Shown here piece by piece: positions 35,672-44,462 of a stretch of 64,000 nt of DNA. The stretch's first letter is position 1. Each line of letters starts with the position of its first letter. A program made the translations under genes and the position numbers. Origin of the DNA: Arthrobacter yangruifuii (GTDB taxonomy: Bacteria > Actinomycetota > Actinomycetes > Actinomycetales > Micrococcaceae); NCBI RefSeq assembly GCF_009192775.1, contig NZ_VTFX01000004.1:586703-650702 (forward strand), given 5' to 3'. The notes beneath the pieces were generated by a model. That model did no database searches and was not told the DNA's origin. It saw only the letters and a list, made by a program, of their open reading frames with translations.

Positions 35672-36777
35672 TGCACTACCTTCCACCCGCGGGCGCTTAA
35701 TTCAGAAACAAGGTCATTCACCCGGCCAGGCAGGACGGAGATTTCCGCCCGTCCCACCTGCCGGCCGGAGGCATGCTCCAGCCGCAGGTCTTCCAGGTTC
35801 ACACCGATCTCACCGATCTCGGTGAGCAGCCGGCCAATCTGGCCCGGCGTGTCATCCACGAGCACGGTGAAGGACACAAAGGTCTGCGCCGGTCCGCCGT
35901 GCTTGCCCGGGATCCGCGCCTGCCCTGCGTTGCCTTCGGCGATCAGCTGGGCCATGTCCAGGCGTGCACCGTCCGCCACCGGATCCTCGAGGGTGCGGAT
36001 CAGCCGGTTCAGGTCCTCGCGGACCCCGTGCAGGATCGGCACCAGCCGGCCGGCGTTGCCGCTGAGGATCTGCACCCAGAGCGTCGGATCGCTGGCGGCA
36101 ATCCGGGTCACGTCCCGCAGGCCGTTTCCGGCCAGGGCCAGGGACTGCGGGGGCGTTTCCTGCAGCCGGCTCGCCACCAGGGAGGCCATGACCTGCGGCA
36201 GGTGCGAGGTCAGCGCGACGGACGCGTCATGTTCCTCGGCGGGCATGCGGGACACCACGGCCCCCAGATCGAAGGCCAGGGCTTCGGCACGGCGCACGGC
36301 GTCCGCAGACGCTTCGGGCGGCGCGCAGATTACCCACGGCATCCCGTTGAACAGTTCCGCCCGAGCCGCGACCGGCCCGGATTTCTCCCGGCCCGCCATC
36401 GGGTGGGTGCCCACGTAACGGCTCAGGTCGGCGTCGTGCTCCCGCAGATCCGCCAGGACGGCGGACTTGACGCTGGCAATATCGACGACGACGGCGGCCG
36501 GCCAGTCCTTCAGCGCTGCGGCGGCCAGGGTGGCTGTGACGTCCGGCGGTGCGGCAACCACCACCAGGGAAGGCGCAAAGCCGGCGCCGGCCGCGCTCAG
36601 CAGCCGTCCCGCGCCGATGTCGCGGGCCACCGCCTCTGTGGAGGGAGACAGGTCCGAGAGCACTACATCGACGCCGCGGGCGGAAAGCCCCAGACCGATG
36701 CTGGTCCCCAGCAGTCCCGTGCCGATGATCAGCACGGATCCGGACAGGTGGGTGCCCCCGTCAGCGGCAGCGGCCAT
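35668..36777 (-). CDS. tyrA: Prephenate dehydrogenase with C-terminal ACT domain
   Basis: Oxidises prephenate to 4-hydroxyphenylpyruvate for tyrosine synthesis. NAD-binding motif IIGTGLLGTSIGLGL lies near residue 15, the catalytic His in SHLPQVMAS near 194, and the YVGTHPMAGREKSG segment near 120. The last 75 residues (TFVSFTVLVDDTPGQIGRLLTEIGEIGVNLEDLRLEH) form an ACT domain, a likely site of feedback by tyrosine. It is four bases past rluB and overlaps cmk. The aroG gene elsewhere in the window acts upstream in the same pathway. Confidence 0.93.
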   Translation of the reverse strand: MAAAADGGTHLSGSVLIIGTGLLGTSIGLGLSARGVDVVLSDLSPSTEAVARDIGAGRLLSAAGAGFAPSLVVVAAPPDVTATLAAAALKDWPAAVVVDIASVKSAVLADLREHDADLSRYVGTHPMAGREKSGPVAARAELFNGMPWVICAPPEASADAVRRAEALAFDLGAVVSRMPAEEHDASVALTSHLPQVMASLVASRLQETPPQSLALAGNGLRDVTRIAASDPTLWVQILSGNAGRLVPILHGVREDLNRLIRTLEDPVADGARLDMAQLIAEGNAGQARIPGKHGGPAQTFVSFTVLVDDTPGQIGRLLTEIGEIGVNLEDLRLEHASGRQVGRAEISVLPGRVNDLVSELSARGWKVVQ

Positions 36778-36780
36778 CGG

Positions 36781-37986
36781 CTAGAGCCCTACGGAAGCGA
36801 GGAGGTGGCCCACCTCGCCGCGGCCGAGGACGCGGATGCTGCCCTGGCGCTGGTCGCCCAGGCTGATCGGGCCGATCTTGGTGCGGACCAGGCGCTCCAC
36901 CGGATGCCCGACAGCGTCGAACAGACGGCGGACAATGCGGTTGCGGCCCGAGTGCAGGACTACCTCCACCAGGATGTGGCCGGGGGTGGAGTCCACCAGT
37001 TTGAAGGAGTCGACCTTCTGGAACCCGTCTTCAAGTTCAATGCCTTCACGCAGCTGGGCGCCGATACCCTGGCCCATGGGGCCGCGGACCTGCACCAGGT
37101 AGGTCTTGGGCACTTCGTAGGAGGGGTGCGTGAGCCGGTTGGTCAGCTCGCCGTCGTTGGTCAGCAGCAGCAGGCCCTCGGTTTCATTGTCCAGGCGGCC
37201 CACGTGGAACAGGCGCTCGTGCTGGCTGGACGGCTTGAGGTAGTCGCTGATGCACGGACGTCCCTCGGGGTCATCCATGGTGGAGATGACGCCGCGGGGC
37301 TTGTTGAAGACGTAGTACTTCTGGGTTTCGTCCAGCTGCAGGCGCATGCCGTCCACGTGGATGGCCACAACGGCCGGATCAACGCGGACGCCCAGTTCGG
37401 TGACAACCTGACCGTCAACCTCGACGCGGCCTTCGGCAATCATTTCCTCGCACACGCGGCGGGAGGCCACGCCTGCACTGGCCATGACCTTCTGCAGGCG
37501 GACACCTTCGGGGTTGTGCTGTTCGGAGATCACCGGGGCAGCGGGGCGGCGGGTGGCCGAACGGCGCACCGGGCCCAGGTTCTGGCCGAACCGCTCGTTG
37601 CGGAAGGCACGGTCACCGCTCTTGCGCTGCCCGGCCTGGGGGCCGCCGAACTTGCCGGCACCGGTCTTGGACGCCCCGGACTTGAAGCCGCCCGACTTGG
37701 GGGCACCGGTTTTGGGTGCACCGGATTTGGCGGCGTTTGAGCTGGTTCCGAAGGCCTTCACGGCGTCGGACTTAAACTTCTCGGGCCGGACCTCGGGGGC
37801 GGGACGGTAGCCGTTGGCGCGTTCTTCGCCCTTCTTCAGGCCGGATGCCGAGCGCGGACCGCCGGTGCGGTCGGAGGAGGGCTTGGAGCCGCGGCCGAAG
37901 CCCTTGCCGCCGGCGGGGCCACCGGCACTGCGTCCGCCGCCGCGCGGGGTATTGCGGCCGGATCCGGAACGGGGTGCTGGTGTCAT
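36781..37986 (-). CDS. rluB: 23S rRNA pseudouridine synthase (RluB/RsuA family) with repeat-rich N-terminus
   Basis: RsuA-family pseudouridine synthase; probable target is helix 89 of 23S rRNA by similarity. An S4 RNA-binding domain (VRLQKVMASAGVASRRVCEEMI, near 155-175) precedes the catalytic domain with GRLDNETEGLLLLTNDGEL, where the Asp is the catalytic residue, and the VFNKPRGVIST motif. Before these stand about 150 residues of low-complexity Gly/Pro/Ser/Lys sequence, including short repeats such as GAPKTGAPKSG, which is not needed for catalysis and may aid RNA contact. ATG at 37986. It sits between scpB and tyrA. Confidence 0.9.
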   Translation of the reverse strand: MTPAPRSGSGRNTPRGGGRSAGGPAGGKGFGRGSKPSSDRTGGPRSASGLKKGEERANGYRPAPEVRPEKFKSDAVKAFGTSSNAAKSGAPKTGAPKSGGFKSGASKTGAGKFGGPQAGQRKSGDRAFRNERFGQNLGPVRRSATRRPAAPVISEQHNPEGVRLQKVMASAGVASRRVCEEMIAEGRVEVDGQVVTELGVRVDPAVVAIHVDGMRLQLDETQKYYVFNKPRGVISTMDDPEGRPCISDYLKPSSQHERLFHVGRLDNETEGLLLLTNDGELTNRLTHPSYEVPKTYLVQVRGPMGQGIGAQLREGIELEDGFQKVDSFKLVDSTPGHILVEVVLHSGRNRIVRRLFDAVGHPVERLVRTKIGPISLGDQRQGSIRVLGRGEVGHLLASVGL

Positions 37987-38010
37987 GAGTAAGTCCTTTG
38001 GGTGTAGCGG

Positions 38011-38652
38011 TTAATAAGTAGTGTCTTCATATTCGGCCAGGTTTTCCAGCCCGGGCAGGTGCGGTGCAATCTGCGGAAGATCGTCGAGACTGCCCAGACC
38101 AAGCCGTTCCAGGAAGTACGGCGTGGTCCGGTACAGCAGCGAACCGGTTTCCGGTTCGGTGCCGGCGTCGACGATCAATCCACGCTGAACCAGCGTTCGG
38201 ACCACCGAATCGACGTTTACTCCCCGGATCGCGGAGACCCGGGCCCGGGAGACGGGCTGCCGGTAGGCAATGACCGCCAATGTTTCCAGTGCGGCCTGCG
38301 ACAGCCGGGCACTCTGGCCTTCCAGTACAAACTTCGACACAACGGGCGCATAGTCAGCGCGGGAAAAAATCCGCCATCCGCCTGCAACATCGCGGAGTTC
38401 AAAACCACGCGGTGCGCCCTCGGGTCCACCCCCAGTATAGCCGTCATACTCCAGCCGCAGTTCCGTGAGGGCGGCGAGCACTTCCTGCTCCGGTACGCCG
38501 ATCACCGAGGCCAGCAGTGCCGGGGCCGCGGGTTCGTCCACCACCATCAGCACCGCCTCGACGGCGGCCTTCACCCCGCCGGGCAGGGCCGCGGCGTCAT
38601 CGGTGCTCTCCCCGGTACCCGTTCCGGTACCGGAAGCAGGTTCAGCCGTCAT
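38011..38652 (-). CDS. scpB: Segregation and condensation protein B
   Basis: Kite protein that dimerises and, with ScpA, bridges the SMC complex that compacts the chromosome. The 213 residues consist of a 25-residue disordered start and two winged-helix domains; family signatures are AVLMVVDEPAAPALLA, FELRDVAGGWRIFSRADY, SQAALETLAVIAYRQPVSRARVSAIRGVNVDSVVRTL and LLYRTTPYFLERLGL. It overlaps scpA by four bases (ATGA), so both subunits are made together. Length is typical. Confidence 0.95.
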   Translation of the reverse strand: MTAEPASGTGTGTGESTDDAAALPGGVKAAVEAVLMVVDEPAAPALLASVIGVPEQEVLAALTELRLEYDGYTGGGPEGAPRGFELRDVAGGWRIFSRADYAPVVSKFVLEGQSARLSQAALETLAVIAYRQPVSRARVSAIRGVNVDSVVRTLVQRGLIVDAGTEPETGSLLYRTTPYFLERLGLGSLDDLPQIAPHLPGLENLAEYEDTTY

Positions 38653-39548
38653 GACCGTGCCCCTTCCAGTTTCGTATGATTCGTCCCGCGGCCTGCACCG
38701 CCGGCGGGTTCGGACTCGTATTCATCCACGCCCGCAAAACCGGCGCCGGCATCCGCCGTCCCGGTCCAGATAATGCGCAGCTCCCCCAGCGGGGTTTCCT
38801 GGTCAAAACTCACGGCCCCGTCACGGAACAGTTCCAGCAGCGCCAGGAAGCGGGCCACCGCGACCGGCCCGTCGGCGTCGGACACCAGGACCGCGAACGT
38901 GGCCGACCCGTGTCCGGCGAGCCGTTCGGCCAGGATCAGTGCCTGTTCCCGGACACTGGTTTTGGGCGCGTGCAGGTGGTCCAGCTCCACGCCCGGGGGC
39001 TGCTCGGCACGCGGCTGCAGCGCTCGGGCGGCAAGGTCCGCAAGCTGCCCGGGCGTGGTGCGCCAGACAAGCTCCGGGAGCATGGCCGCGAAGTGCGGAT
39101 CCAGGGATACCTGCCGGGGGAAGCGCTGGGCTTCTTCGGAGAGCCGGTCCCCCATGAGGCGGGCCATCTCCCGAAATGCCTTGTACTGCAGCAGCCGGGC
39201 GAACAGCAGGTCCCGAGCCTCCAGCAGGGCCACGTCCTCCTCGTCCTCGACGTCGCCGGCCGGAAGCAACCGTGCGGCTTTGAGGTCCAGGAGCGTGGCG
39301 GCAATGACCAGGAACTCGCTGGCCTCGTCCAGGGCAACCTCCGGGCCGGTGCCGAACAGTTCCCGGATATACCCGAGGAACTCATCGGTGACGGCAGCCA
39401 GGGCAATCTCGGTGATGTCCAGTTCGTGTTTGGAAATCAACCCCAGCAGGACGTCGAACGGTCCGGTGAAGTTCGTCAGCCGGACTTCAAAGCCGGTGCG
39501 GGACTCCGTCTGCGTGGACGCCGGCTTAGGGCGCGCCGCCGCGGGCAA
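38649..39548 (-). CDS. scpA: Segregation and condensation protein A (kleisin)
   Basis: Kleisin subunit of the SMC complex. 299 residues with the start FEVRLTNFTGPFDVLLGLISKHELDIT, a central acidic helix and the C-terminal winged helix GAVSFDQETPLGELRIIWT that binds SMC. I use TTG at 39548, which has AAGGA five bases upstream and overlaps the end of the parA-like gene by 23 bases. That overlap suggests translational coupling. The xerD-parA-scpA-scpB order of other actinobacteria is broken here because xerD lies 12 kb away. Confidence 0.92.
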   Translation of the reverse strand: MPAAARPKPASTQTESRTGFEVRLTNFTGPFDVLLGLISKHELDITEIALAAVTDEFLGYIRELFGTGPEVALDEASEFLVIAATLLDLKAARLLPAGDVEDEEDVALLEARDLLFARLLQYKAFREMARLMGDRLSEEAQRFPRQVSLDPHFAAMLPELVWRTTPGQLADLAARALQPRAEQPPGVELDHLHAPKTSVREQALILAERLAGHGSATFAVLVSDADGPVAVARFLALLELFRDGAVSFDQETPLGELRIIWTGTADAGAGFAGVDEYESEPAGGAGRGTNHTKLEGARS

Positions 39549-40419
39549 TCAGTTCCTTGGCGAGACGGCGATAGGAGTCGGCGCCCGGGTGGTTGCCGGC
39601 GTAGGAGGTGATCGGTTCGGCAGCCACGGTGGCATCGGCGAACTTAATGGTCCGCTTGATGACCGTCTCGAAGACCTTGTCACCGAAAGCTTCCACCAGG
39701 CGGGAAATGACCTCGCGGCTGTGCAGTGTACGGGCGTCGTACATGGTGGCCAGGACGCCGTCCACCTGCAGCCCCGGGTTCAGCCGGTCCTGGACCTTCT
39801 CGATGGTCTCCACCAGCAGTGCGACGGCGCGCAGGGCGAAGAACTCGCAGATCAGCGGGATGATCACACCGTGTGCCGCGGTCAAGGCGTTGACGGTCAG
39901 CAGGCCCAGGGACGGCTGGCAGTCGATGAGGATGACGTCGTAGTCATCCGAGACCCGGCGCAGGGCGCGTTCGAGCACCTGCTCGCGGGCCACCTCGTTC
40001 ACCAGCTGGACCTCGGCGGCGGACAGATCGATATTGGCCGGCAGCAGGTCGATGTTCTCGATGGACGTTTCGTGGATGGCCTCGCGGATATCCACCTTCC
40101 GGTCCATCAGCACGTTGTAGACGGTGAGGTCCAGTTCGTGCGGATTGGCTCCCATGCCGGCGGACAGGGCGCCCTGCGGATCAAAGTCGACCAGCAGGAC
40201 CCGGCGGCCGGCCTCGGCGAGGGCAGCGCCGAGGTTGATGGTGGAAGTGGTCTTGCCGACCCCGCCCTTCTGGTTCACCATCGCAATGATCCGGGCAGGA
40301 CCGTGCGAGGTGAGGACGGGAGGCTCGGGGAATACCGTCAGGGGACGTCCGGTAGGGCCCATCACCGTCTCGGGTGCGGTTGCGTCCTGCAGAGTTGATG
40401 AACTCTGATCGCTGCTCAC
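39526..40419 (-). CDS. ParA-like ATPase upstream of scpA (PldP/Rv1708 type)
   Basis: Walker-type ATPase of the ParA family, 297 residues. The ATP motif QKGGVGKTTSTINLGAALA is near residue 52, VDFDPQGALSAGMG near 80 and DVILIDCQPSLGLLTVNALTA near 165. The first 45 residues are disordered. In Corynebacterium the gene in this place (PldP) affects division-site placement. No parB is adjacent, so it is not the origin segregation pair. GTG at 40419 is preceded by GGA and by TTGACA (40465-40470) as a likely -35 element. Confidence 0.9.
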   Translation of the reverse strand: MSSDQSSSTLQDATAPETVMGPTGRPLTVFPEPPVLTSHGPARIIAMVNQKGGVGKTTSTINLGAALAEAGRRVLLVDFDPQGALSAGMGANPHELDLTVYNVLMDRKVDIREAIHETSIENIDLLPANIDLSAAEVQLVNEVAREQVLERALRRVSDDYDVILIDCQPSLGLLTVNALTAAHGVIIPLICEFFALRAVALLVETIEKVQDRLNPGLQVDGVLATMYDARTLHSREVISRLVEAFGDKVFETVIKRTIKFADATVAAEPITSYAGNHPGADSYRRLAKELIARGGAP

Positions 40420-40438
40420 GTATAAATCCACGCTTCCG

Positions 40439-40470
40439 TATATAGCTGTGCTGCGGGGTGTCTTTGTCAA
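40439..40470 (-). promoter_or_regulatory. Candidate promoter of the parA-like/scpAB operon
   Basis: On the minus strand a consensus TTGACA (40465-40470) and TATATA (40439-40444) are separated by 20 bases, longer than the usual 17. The -10 hexamer lies about 20 bases upstream of the GTG start at 40419. The spacing makes the -10 choice uncertain. Confidence 0.45.
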
Positions 40471-40532
40471 GGTTACAGCCGCACAATGGCCATCCCGCGA
40501 ATCAGGCCGCGGCCACCGGCGAGCCTTGACGC

Positions 40533-41120
40533 TCAAGTAGAAGTCGAATGTTGCGGCCGCACCGCCGCATGGAGGTGCATATCGTGCCAGCCGTCGGCAT
40601 GCCGCAGGGCGCTGCGCCTGGTTCCCTCCAGTTCGAAGCCCGTTTTCCGGGCTACCCGGCAGGAGGCCTCGTTGCGGATCGAATGGGAAAGCTGGAGGCG
40701 TTTGAGGCCCACCGTCCCCAACGCCCAGCTTTTCAGTGCATGCACGGCGCGCGGTGCCACTGACTTTCCCCGTTCCGCTGAAAGCACCCAGTACCCCAGC
40801 TCGCCGTCGCCTTCGTAGAGGTTGATGCGGCTTAGTGCCGCCCGTCCCACGACTCTGCCGTTACCGGCGCATACGGCCCAGTTGGCCCCGGTCTCTTCCT
40901 GCCAGCGGACTCCCCAGCGGCGGGTCCACTCAACGGCTTCATCTTCGGTCGACATCGACCGGCGGTTGTAGTGCGAGATGTCCGGTTCGCTGTATGCCTT
41001 CGGCACCGCCGAGGCATCGGCGGCGGCCCAGGGACGCAGGAACAGGCCTTCTGCCTCGAGGGCGGGCTGCTCCTCGCGGTTCAGCGTCCCCCGCGGCAGA
41101 TACGGGCCAAGTGCTGTCAT
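40533..41120 (-). CDS. GNAT acetyltransferase of RimJ/RimL type
   Basis: Acetyl-CoA dependent N-acetyltransferase of 195 residues. The RimL pattern is visible: LFLRPWAAADASAVPKAYSEPDI near the N-terminus, WAVCAGNGRVVGRAALSRI, the acetyl-CoA-binding ELGYWVLSAERGKSVAPRAVHALKSWAL loop and the C-terminal CRVARKTGFELEGTRRSA. Substrate could be a ribosomal protein, small molecule or antibiotic; the sequence does not decide. It stands alone between the parA-like promoter region and the dctA terminator. Confidence 0.85.
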   Translation of the reverse strand: MTALGPYLPRGTLNREEQPALEAEGLFLRPWAAADASAVPKAYSEPDISHYNRRSMSTEDEAVEWTRRWGVRWQEETGANWAVCAGNGRVVGRAALSRINLYEGDGELGYWVLSAERGKSVAPRAVHALKSWALGTVGLKRLQLSHSIRNEASCRVARKTGFELEGTRRSALRHADGWHDMHLHAAVRPQHSTST

Positions 41121-41205
41121 CGGAAACCACCGTTACGTTGAGCGGAAAGTGAGGACCATTATCCACGCCGTGGTTTGCCGTGCCGGACGCAGCCGCGGCA
41201 GGGCA

Positions 41206-41255
41206 GAAAGAAACGCGCCCCGCCCCGGGGTCAGCCGGGACGGGACGCGTTCTTC
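41206..41255 (-). terminator. Likely terminator after dctA
   Basis: AGAAACGCGCCCCGCCCCG pairs imperfectly with CGGGACGGGACGCGTTCT (two mismatches and one bulge); on the minus strand the stem is followed by TTTCTTTC. It begins about 27 bases beyond the dctA stop. Confidence 0.6.
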
Positions 41256-41281
41256 GGTGCTGCCGGTTCGGATACTCCGGG

Positions 41282-42709
41282 TTAGTGCCGCGTTCCGGCG
41301 GACTCACCGGTGACTGCGGTGCTGCCTGCCGGGCCGGGCACCGTTGCAGCCAATTCAGCGGACTCCGCCGTCTGGCGCGGTTCGTCGGTGCCGGCGTCGA
41401 CGTTCATGCTTGCCTCGTCGAAGGGACGCTCGCGGTCCAGGACCGCGTTGACCTGTTCCTTGTCGATTTCCCTGGTCCAGGTGCCGATCAGCACGGTGGC
41501 TACCGCGTTGCCGGTGAAGTTGGTCAGCGCGCGTGCCTCGGACATGAACCGGTCGATGCCGACAATCAGGCCCACCCCGTCCAGGAGGTCCGGGCGGTGC
41601 GACTGCAGGCCGCCGGCCAGGGTGGCCAGGCCGGCACCGGTGACGCCGGCCGCACCCTTGGACGCAATGATCATGAAGACCAGCAGGGAGATCTGCTCCC
41701 CCAGCTCCAGCGGCTTGCCCATGGCGGAGGCCACGAACAGGGCTGCCATGGTCAGGTAGATGGCGGTGCCGTCCAGGTTGAAGGAGTAGCCGGTGGGTAC
41801 GGTGACGCCGACCACGGGCTTGGAGATGCCCAGGTGTTCCATCTTGGCGATCAGCCGGGGCAGGGCGACTTCGGAGGACGAGGTGGAGAAGATCAGCAGG
41901 TATTCCCGGCCCAGGTAACGCATGAGCTTGAAGATGCTGAACCCGGTGACCAGCTTCAGCAGGCCGCCCAGGATGATGACGATGAAGAGGATGCAGGTGA
42001 GGTAGAAGGCAACCATCAGCGTGGCCATGCTGACGATCGCCTTGATGCCGGTCTCGCCGACGACGGCGGAAATGGCGCCGAAGGCACCGATCGGTGCCAG
42101 CCACATGATCATCATGAGGATGCGGAAGACCAAGGCCTGGATGTAGCCGATGCCCTTGAGCACCGGTGCACCTGCAGGGCCCATCTTCTGCAGGGCGAAG
42201 CCGACCAGCAGTGCAACGAACAGGGTCTGCAGGATGGACTCGCCGGTCAGTGAGGCCAGCAGGGTGGTGGGGATGATGCTCAGCAGGAAGCCCGTCATCC
42301 CGTCCCCTTCTTCGGGGGCGGCGGGAGCGGCACTGCCGGAGGCCTGCAGGTCCAGTCCCTCACCCGGGTGGATCAGGTTGCCCACGACGAGGCCGATGGC
42401 GAGCGCGAAGGTGGACATGATGATGAAGTAGCCCAGCGCCAGGCCGCCGACCTTGCCGACCGTCGCTGCTTTGGCGATTGATCCGATGCCTAGGACAATG
42501 GTGCAGAAGATGACGGGGGCAATCATCATCTTGATGAGGTTGATGAACCCGGCCCCGAGGGGCTTCAGGCTCTTCGCGAATTCGGGGACAACGAGACCGA
42601 GCACGGCCCCGAGCACCACCGCGGCGATGACGGCGATGTAGAGAAAGTGTGTTCTGTCCCGTTTCGGGCTCTTCTGTGAGCCGTCATACGGGTTTGCGGC
42701 AGCTGCCAT
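41282..42709 (-). CDS. dctA: C4-dicarboxylate/cation symporter (DctA type)
   Basis: Membrane transporter of the dicarboxylate/amino acid:cation symporter family, for succinate, fumarate or malate. 475 residues with about eight membrane segments and two re-entrant hairpins; the family landmarks are FINLIKMMIAPVIFCTIVLGI near residue 57, the Ser-rich hairpin STSSSEVALPRLIAKME near 275, and TGYSFNLDGTAIYL near 305. The C-terminal 50 residues are polar and Ala/Thr-rich. ATG at 42709 has AAGGAG at 7 bases. The divergent sensor kinase and response regulator genes are its likely controllers. Confidence 0.93.
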   Translation of the reverse strand: MAAAANPYDGSQKSPKRDRTHFLYIAVIAAVVLGAVLGLVVPEFAKSLKPLGAGFINLIKMMIAPVIFCTIVLGIGSIAKAATVGKVGGLALGYFIIMSTFALAIGLVVGNLIHPGEGLDLQASGSAAPAAPEEGDGMTGFLLSIIPTTLLASLTGESILQTLFVALLVGFALQKMGPAGAPVLKGIGYIQALVFRILMMIMWLAPIGAFGAISAVVGETGIKAIVSMATLMVAFYLTCILFIVIILGGLLKLVTGFSIFKLMRYLGREYLLIFSTSSSEVALPRLIAKMEHLGISKPVVGVTVPTGYSFNLDGTAIYLTMAALFVASAMGKPLELGEQISLLVFMIIASKGAAGVTGAGLATLAGGLQSHRPDLLDGVGLIVGIDRFMSEARALTNFTGNAVATVLIGTWTREIDKEQVNAVLDRERPFDEASMNVDAGTDEPRQTAESAELAATVPGPAGSTAVTGESAGTRH

Positions 42710-42798
42710 GGCGGTACTCCTTGGTGCGTGGGGTCGGCTTCCATCTTCGTGTGCTATGTGATCGTAGTCACGCTTGTGTTCATATTGTTCTCAACTGA

Positions 42799-42822
42799 CC
42801 CACTAACACCCACAAACCCCAC
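42799..42822. promoter_or_regulatory. Three CCCAC repeats between dctA and the sensor kinase gene
   Basis: CCCAC occurs at 42799, 42809 and 42818, with TAACA or AAAC between copies, so the repeats recur about once per helical turn. The site ends only 3 bases before the sensor kinase ATG and lies 90 bases upstream of dctA. Such phased direct repeats are typical of response-regulator binding sites. Confidence 0.45.
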
Positions 42823-42824
42823 GC

Positions 42825-44462
42825 ATGCAAAGGACGACGGTGCATCACCAGAGCCTGGCCGGACGGCTGTTCCTGGCCCAGCTGGCCTTCATACTCTGCG
42901 TTTCGGGCGGCATCGCCTGGGGGCTGTACCAGCAGGCGGAAGAGAGCACCTACGCGGAGACCGGTTCCCGGATGCTCGCTGTCGCCGGCACCGTTGCCGC
43001 CGGCGGCAACGTCCGGGCCGCTGTCGGCTCCGGTGACACGGCGGGCCTGCAGGAGTACGCCACCGGGGTGATGGACCGGGTGGGAGTGGACTTCCTGACC
43101 ATCATGGACACCGACCGCACCCGCTTCACGCACCGCAATCCGGAGCAGATAGGCAAGGCGTACCTCGGCTCCGTGGACGCTGCCCTGGCCGGCGGGAGCT
43201 TCACCGAGACCTACACGGGCACGCTCGGCCCCTCGGTCCGCGCCATCACGCCGGTGTACGACGACGGCGGCAACGTCACCGGCCTGGTTGCCGCCGGGAT
43301 CACCGTGGACCGGGTGGGCATTGCCCGGGACGCCAGGCTGCCGGAGCTGTTTGCCATTGACGCCGCGGCCCTGGCCTTCGGGGCGGCGGGGTCCTATCTG
43401 CTCAGCCGCTACCTGCGCCGCGCCACCTACGGGCTGGGCCCTTCGGATCTCAGCCACATGTACGCGTTCTACGATTCTGCGCTGCATTCGGTGCGCGAGG
43501 GGCTGCTGCTGCTCAATCCCCGGGGGCAGCTGGTGCTCTACAACGACCAGGCGTCGGCTCTGCTCGGCCTGCCCCCGGCCGGCACGGTGTCCTGGGGGCA
43601 GGAGCTGCCGCCCCTTCCCGGCCCGCTCGCCTCGCTGCTGGGCTCGGGCCGGGATGCCCGTGAAGAAATCCACCTCACCGGCGAGCGCATCCTGGTGGTC
43701 AACCAGTCCGCTGCCGTTGCTCCGGGCCCGCACGGGAGGCGGTTCGGCACGGTCACCACGCTGCGGGACTCCACCGATATGGAAGCCCTGACCGGAGAGC
43801 TGGCCACGATGCGGACGCTGGCCGATGCCCTGAGCGCCCAGGCACACGAACATGCCAACCGGGTGCACACCCTGGTGTCCCTGATCGAACTGGGCCGCAG
43901 CGACGAAGCGCTGCGGTTCGCCACCGCTGATCTGGAACAATCCCAGCAGCTCAACGACGGCGTCCTCTCCGCTGTGGAGGAACCCGCGGTCACCGCACTG
44001 CTGATGGGCAAGGCCGCCCAGGCCCGCGAGCGCGGCATCACCCTGGAGATCGAGGTCGAGTCGGTGGCCGGACGGTTCGGCGGGGCCGGGCTTGATCCCG
44101 TGGAGCTGGTAACCATTATCGGCAACCTGCTGGACAACGCCTTTGATGCCGCGGCCGGCTCGGTGGCCCTGCATCTGGGCAACTCGGAGGACGGGCTGCT
44201 GATCGAGGTGCAGGACGACGGCCCCGGCGTCGAGCCGCAGATAATCGAACATATCTTCGAACAGGGAGTCAGCACCAAGGAACTGCCCGAAGGGCGCGTT
44301 CTTGTGGGTCGCGGCCTCGGGCTGGCGCTGGTCCGCCAGGCGGTGACCCGGCTGGGGGGCAGCATCCGCGTGTTTGGCGGTCCGGGTGCCTGCTTCAGCG
44401 TTCAGATCCCGGTTCCGCCCGGGCCTGCGGCACAGGCTCCCCCGGCGGAGGCCGCACCGTGA
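42825..44462 (+). CDS. Sensor histidine kinase of CitA/DcuS type
   Basis: Membrane kinase for extracellular di- or tricarboxylates. 545 residues: a membrane segment at about 16-35, a periplasmic-type sensor (PASC/sCache) domain to about 170 with VDFLTIMDTDRTRFTHRNPEQIGK, a second membrane segment near 180-200, a PAS domain, then the kinase. The phospho-acceptor His lies in LSAQAHEHANRVHTLVSLIELG, the CitA/DcuS H-box, and the ATPase N box in NLLDNAFDAA, with DDGPGV. The Arg/His ligand set of the sensor seems present, but the substrate is unproven. It is coupled to the response regulator and faces dctA. Confidence 0.9.
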   Translation: MQRTTVHHQSLAGRLFLAQLAFILCVSGGIAWGLYQQAEESTYAETGSRMLAVAGTVAAGGNVRAAVGSGDTAGLQEYATGVMDRVGVDFLTIMDTDRTRFTHRNPEQIGKAYLGSVDAALAGGSFTETYTGTLGPSVRAITPVYDDGGNVTGLVAAGITVDRVGIARDARLPELFAIDAAALAFGAAGSYLLSRYLRRATYGLGPSDLSHMYAFYDSALHSVREGLLLLNPRGQLVLYNDQASALLGLPPAGTVSWGQELPPLPGPLASLLGSGRDAREEIHLTGERILVVNQSAAVAPGPHGRRFGTVTTLRDSTDMEALTGELATMRTLADALSAQAHEHANRVHTLVSLIELGRSDEALRFATADLEQSQQLNDGVLSAVEEPAVTALLMGKAAQARERGITLEIEVESVAGRFGGAGLDPVELVTIIGNLLDNAFDAAAGSVALHLGNSEDGLLIEVQDDGPGVEPQIIEHIFEQGVSTKELPEGRVLVGRGLGLALVRQAVTRLGGSIRVFGGPGACFSVQIPVPPGPAAQAPPAEAAP

